DNA from: an uncultured Prevotella sp.
GTDB taxonomy: Bacteria; Bacteroidota; Bacteroidia; Bacteroidales; Bacteroidaceae
DNA length: 8,643 bases
Reading direction: 5' to 3'
Assembly: GCA_934230685.1 (NCBI GenBank)
Contig: CAKQFF010000072.1
Location: 1-8,643, forward strand
Both the position numbers and the translations under genes were made by a program. The notes below the pieces were generated by a model. The model ran no database searches. It had not been told where the DNA came from and saw nothing but the letters and a program-made list of their open reading frames with translations. Below, piece after piece: positions 7,030-8,643 of the stretch; positions within the stretch are counted from its first letter, which is position 1; every line of letters begins with the position of its first letter.

Positions 7030-7060
7030 TTCGTTTACGACAATATAAAATATAAAAATT

Positions 7061-7357
7061 ATGGAAACATTCAACGACATTATTTCTGCCAACCAGCTCG
7101 TTTTGGTTGATTTCTTTGCCACATGGTGTCAACCCTGCAAGATGATGCATCCTATTCTTGAGCAGCTGAAGGCTGCAGTAGGCGACAAACTGCGCATTAT
7201 AAAGGTGGATGTTGACAAGCACAACGCCATTGCGGCACAGTACCGCATTCAGTCTGTGCCGACACTTATGCTGTTCCGCAATGGCGAGGTGCTTTATCGC
7301 AATAGCGGAGTGATGGACAAAGCAGAGCTTATGGCGCTGCTCGATCCATTCATGTAA
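7061..7357 (+). CDS. trxA: Thioredoxin with CQPC active site
   Basis: A 98-residue thioredoxin-fold protein, slightly shorter than the usual 105-110. It has no signal peptide, so it acts in the cytoplasm as a thiol-disulfide reductant. It shows FFATWCQPCK with redox cysteines at 23 and 26, the buried Asp (D17) in LVDFF, the VDVDK strand, and the cis-proline P67 in SVPT followed by the LFRNGE strand-turn. The canonical active site is CGPC; Gln replaces Gly here, which may shift redox potential or partner choice (inference). Thioredoxin-like function is near certain; whether this is the main housekeeping TrxA is not, because Bacteroidales carry several. The ATG is preceded by an AT-rich stretch without Shine-Dalgarno, and no exact TAnnTTTG box was found upstream. 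Transcription may come from within the inverted-repeat element or by read-through. It converges with hrpB 21 nt downstream. Confidence 0.93.
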   Translation: METFNDIISANQLVLVDFFATWCQPCKMMHPILEQLKAAVGDKLRIIKVDVDKHNAIAAQYRIQSVPTLMLFRNGEVLYRNSGVMDKAELMALLDPFM

Positions 7358-7378
7358 ATAGAAATTATAAATTAATTA

Positions 7379-8643
7379 TTATCTCCTCACTCCCTTCACC
7401 GCTTCCGCTTCCAGCGGATTCTCCGGCCAATAGTGTTTCGGGTATCTTCTTCGCAATTCCTTGCGCACTTCAAAATACGTACCTTCCCAGAAGCTTGCCA
7501 AGTCTTGCGTAAGCTGTACGGGCTTGAATCCAGGCGATAGAAGTTCCATGAGCACAGGTTGCTGTCCGTCGTTCACGCATGGTGTTTGCTCCATGCCGAA
7601 ACATTCTTGCAGCCGGACACTTAGCACAGGAGCTTCAGCCCCTTGTCGATAGTCAATACGTATGTGCGACCCAGTAGGCACTTTGATGTGAGTGGGAGCC
7701 AGTCGGTCAATCTCTACTTGCGTTTCGTAAGGTATAATATTCCACAGAATCTCGGCAAGATTGAGTCGTCGCAGTTCATTAACTGTAGACTTGACATGTC
7801 CTCCTTCGTCGAGATAAAGCGGAAGCCAATCCTTAGCGTGGGCGATGAGATGTTCGGTAGAGATGTCTGGTATGTTCAGCTCAGGATGCCATGCAGCCAC
7901 TTGAGCCACGCGTCTTTGCAGTCGTTGCACTTGCTCGTCGCTCCATGTCAACATGCTCAGACCGTTTTTGCTCATCGCCTCACATATTATATATATGACA
8001 TCCTCCTTGTCGGCATTGTGTATTGGTTTGCTGTCGACAAGGAGTTTTCCTATTCTCCTTTCCTTCTGCATCGTCACGCAACCCTGTTTGGTGTCCCACG
8101 AGAAGTTGTCGCGTTCTTTTATCATGCTCTCGTCGAGGTCGTTGGGATTAAGTGGGGCAGCGAGAAACACCCTTCCTGTATTTCCCGGCTTACTGTAAAG
8201 CGAGGCGATAGCCAGCCATGAGTGAGCCGACTGCGAGTCGTTGGAGTCGAGTTGCACATTGTCGCCGCTTGCCAGTCGGTAGCCGCCAACATTGTTTGTG
8301 CTCAAGGCTATGCGCTCAGGATAGGCGTAAGCCACAAGCAGTCCTACGTCCTCAGGGGCAGGATCGCTGTTGTCCTCATTGGCATGAGCCATACGTAGGT
8401 ATTCGGCAGCAATCATAGCGATGCGAGCCCATCTTCCAATCTGTTTCCTCTTTCTTGCAGAGCGCAACATGGATATGCGTAGGGATAGGTCGGTGTTGTT
8501 GGAGTCAGCCAACGGGTCTTTTTCCTCAAGCAAAGCAGCAATGTCGCAGGCGAGAGAAGTTGAATGTTGAGTGGCGAGAATCATTCTTGCTATGCGCGGA
8601 TGGCAGGGTAGGGCAGACATACGCTTTCCCATTGGTGTGATGT
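7379..8643 (-). CDS. hrpB: ATP-dependent RNA helicase HrpB, C-terminal half (5' end beyond window)
   Basis: The - strand frame is open to the right edge. The ATG at 8632 is internal, since upstream codons continue it as I-T-P-M-G-K-R-M, matching the HrpB stretch T-P-L-G-R-x-M before LPCHPRIARMI. About 420 residues are present, roughly half of a normal 800-850-residue HrpB. The missing part holds the DEAH helicase core. What is visible is the helicase-associated region, then the HrpB C-terminal domain with strong family signatures: RLAPTHIKVPTGS, SVRLQECFG, LLSPGFKPVQLTQDLASFW, VRKELRRRYPKHYWPENP. HrpB is a DExH-box putative RNA helicase of unclear physiological role in most bacteria. The stop codon (complement of 7379-7381) lies 21 nt from the convergent trxA stop, with no clear hairpin between them, so the transcripts may overlap at their 3' ends. 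Confidence 0.96.
   Translation of the reverse strand, partial: ITPMGKRMSALPCHPRIARMILATQHSTSLACDIAALLEEKDPLADSNNTDLSLRISMLRSARKRKQIGRWARIAMIAAEYLRMAHANEDNSDPAPEDVGLLVAYAYPERIALSTNNVGGYRLASGDNVQLDSNDSQSAHSWLAIASLYSKPGNTGRVFLAAPLNPNDLDESMIKERDNFSWDTKQGCVTMQKERRIGKLLVDSKPIHNADKEDVIYIICEAMSKNGLSMLTWSDEQVQRLQRRVAQVAAWHPELNIPDISTEHLIAHAKDWLPLYLDEGGHVKSTVNELRRLNLAEILWNIIPYETQVEIDRLAPTHIKVPTGSHIRIDYRQGAEAPVLSVRLQECFGMEQTPCVNDGQQPVLMELLSPGFKPVQLTQDLASFWEGTYFEVRKELRRRYPKHYWPENPLEAEAVKGVRR

Noticed and set aside
7643..8221. 192-codon + strand frame opposite hrpB
   Set aside because: It is codon-aligned with hrpB on the other strand, whose identity is certain from family motifs; no independent evidence of coding.

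Overview
The window looks like chromosomal DNA of a member of the Bacteroidales, most likely Prevotella-like. The evidence is the moderate GC content, an exact Bacteroidetes sigma-type -7 box (TAnnTTTG) in front of one gene, the near absence of Shine-Dalgarno sequences, and two LruC/DUF4842-type surface lipoproteins, a family common in this order. The genus is a guess from style. No rRNA, tRNA, CRISPR array, integrase or complete insertion sequence is visible.

Left part (1-4618, + strand): three tightly spaced genes read as one transcription unit. They are the 3' part of wecB (UDP-GlcNAc 2-epimerase, cut by the window edge), a 561-residue outer-membrane protein (beta-barrel, then OmpA-like domain, then TPR-like tail), and a cysteine-rich lipoprotein with LruC/DUF4842-type features. 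Gaps are 8 and 30 nt. A strong hairpin (4630-4668) then closes the unit.

Middle part (4619-7060): a 204-nt AT-rich gap holds hairpins and a clear promoter. It is followed by a second, paralogous LruC-type lipoprotein with an acidic lipoprotein-export-like motif after the lipid cysteine. Between this gene and trxA lies a 109-bp element with 30-nt near-perfect terminal inverted repeats (6921-7029). It is MITE-like, and its RNA would fold into a long hairpin.

Right part (7061-8643): a short thioredoxin with an unusual CQPC active site is followed, convergently and only 21 nt away, by the C-terminal half of the ATP-dependent helicase gene hrpB on the - strand.

Best working idea: the OmpA-like barrel protein and the two Asp-loop lipoproteins form a cell-surface assembly (adhesin- or fimbria-like, probably calcium-stabilised). 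The first lipoprotein is co-transcribed with the outer-membrane component and the second has its own promoter. The domain signatures are seen in the sequence; the joint function is inference. The trxA and hrpB genes look like ordinary housekeeping neighbours.
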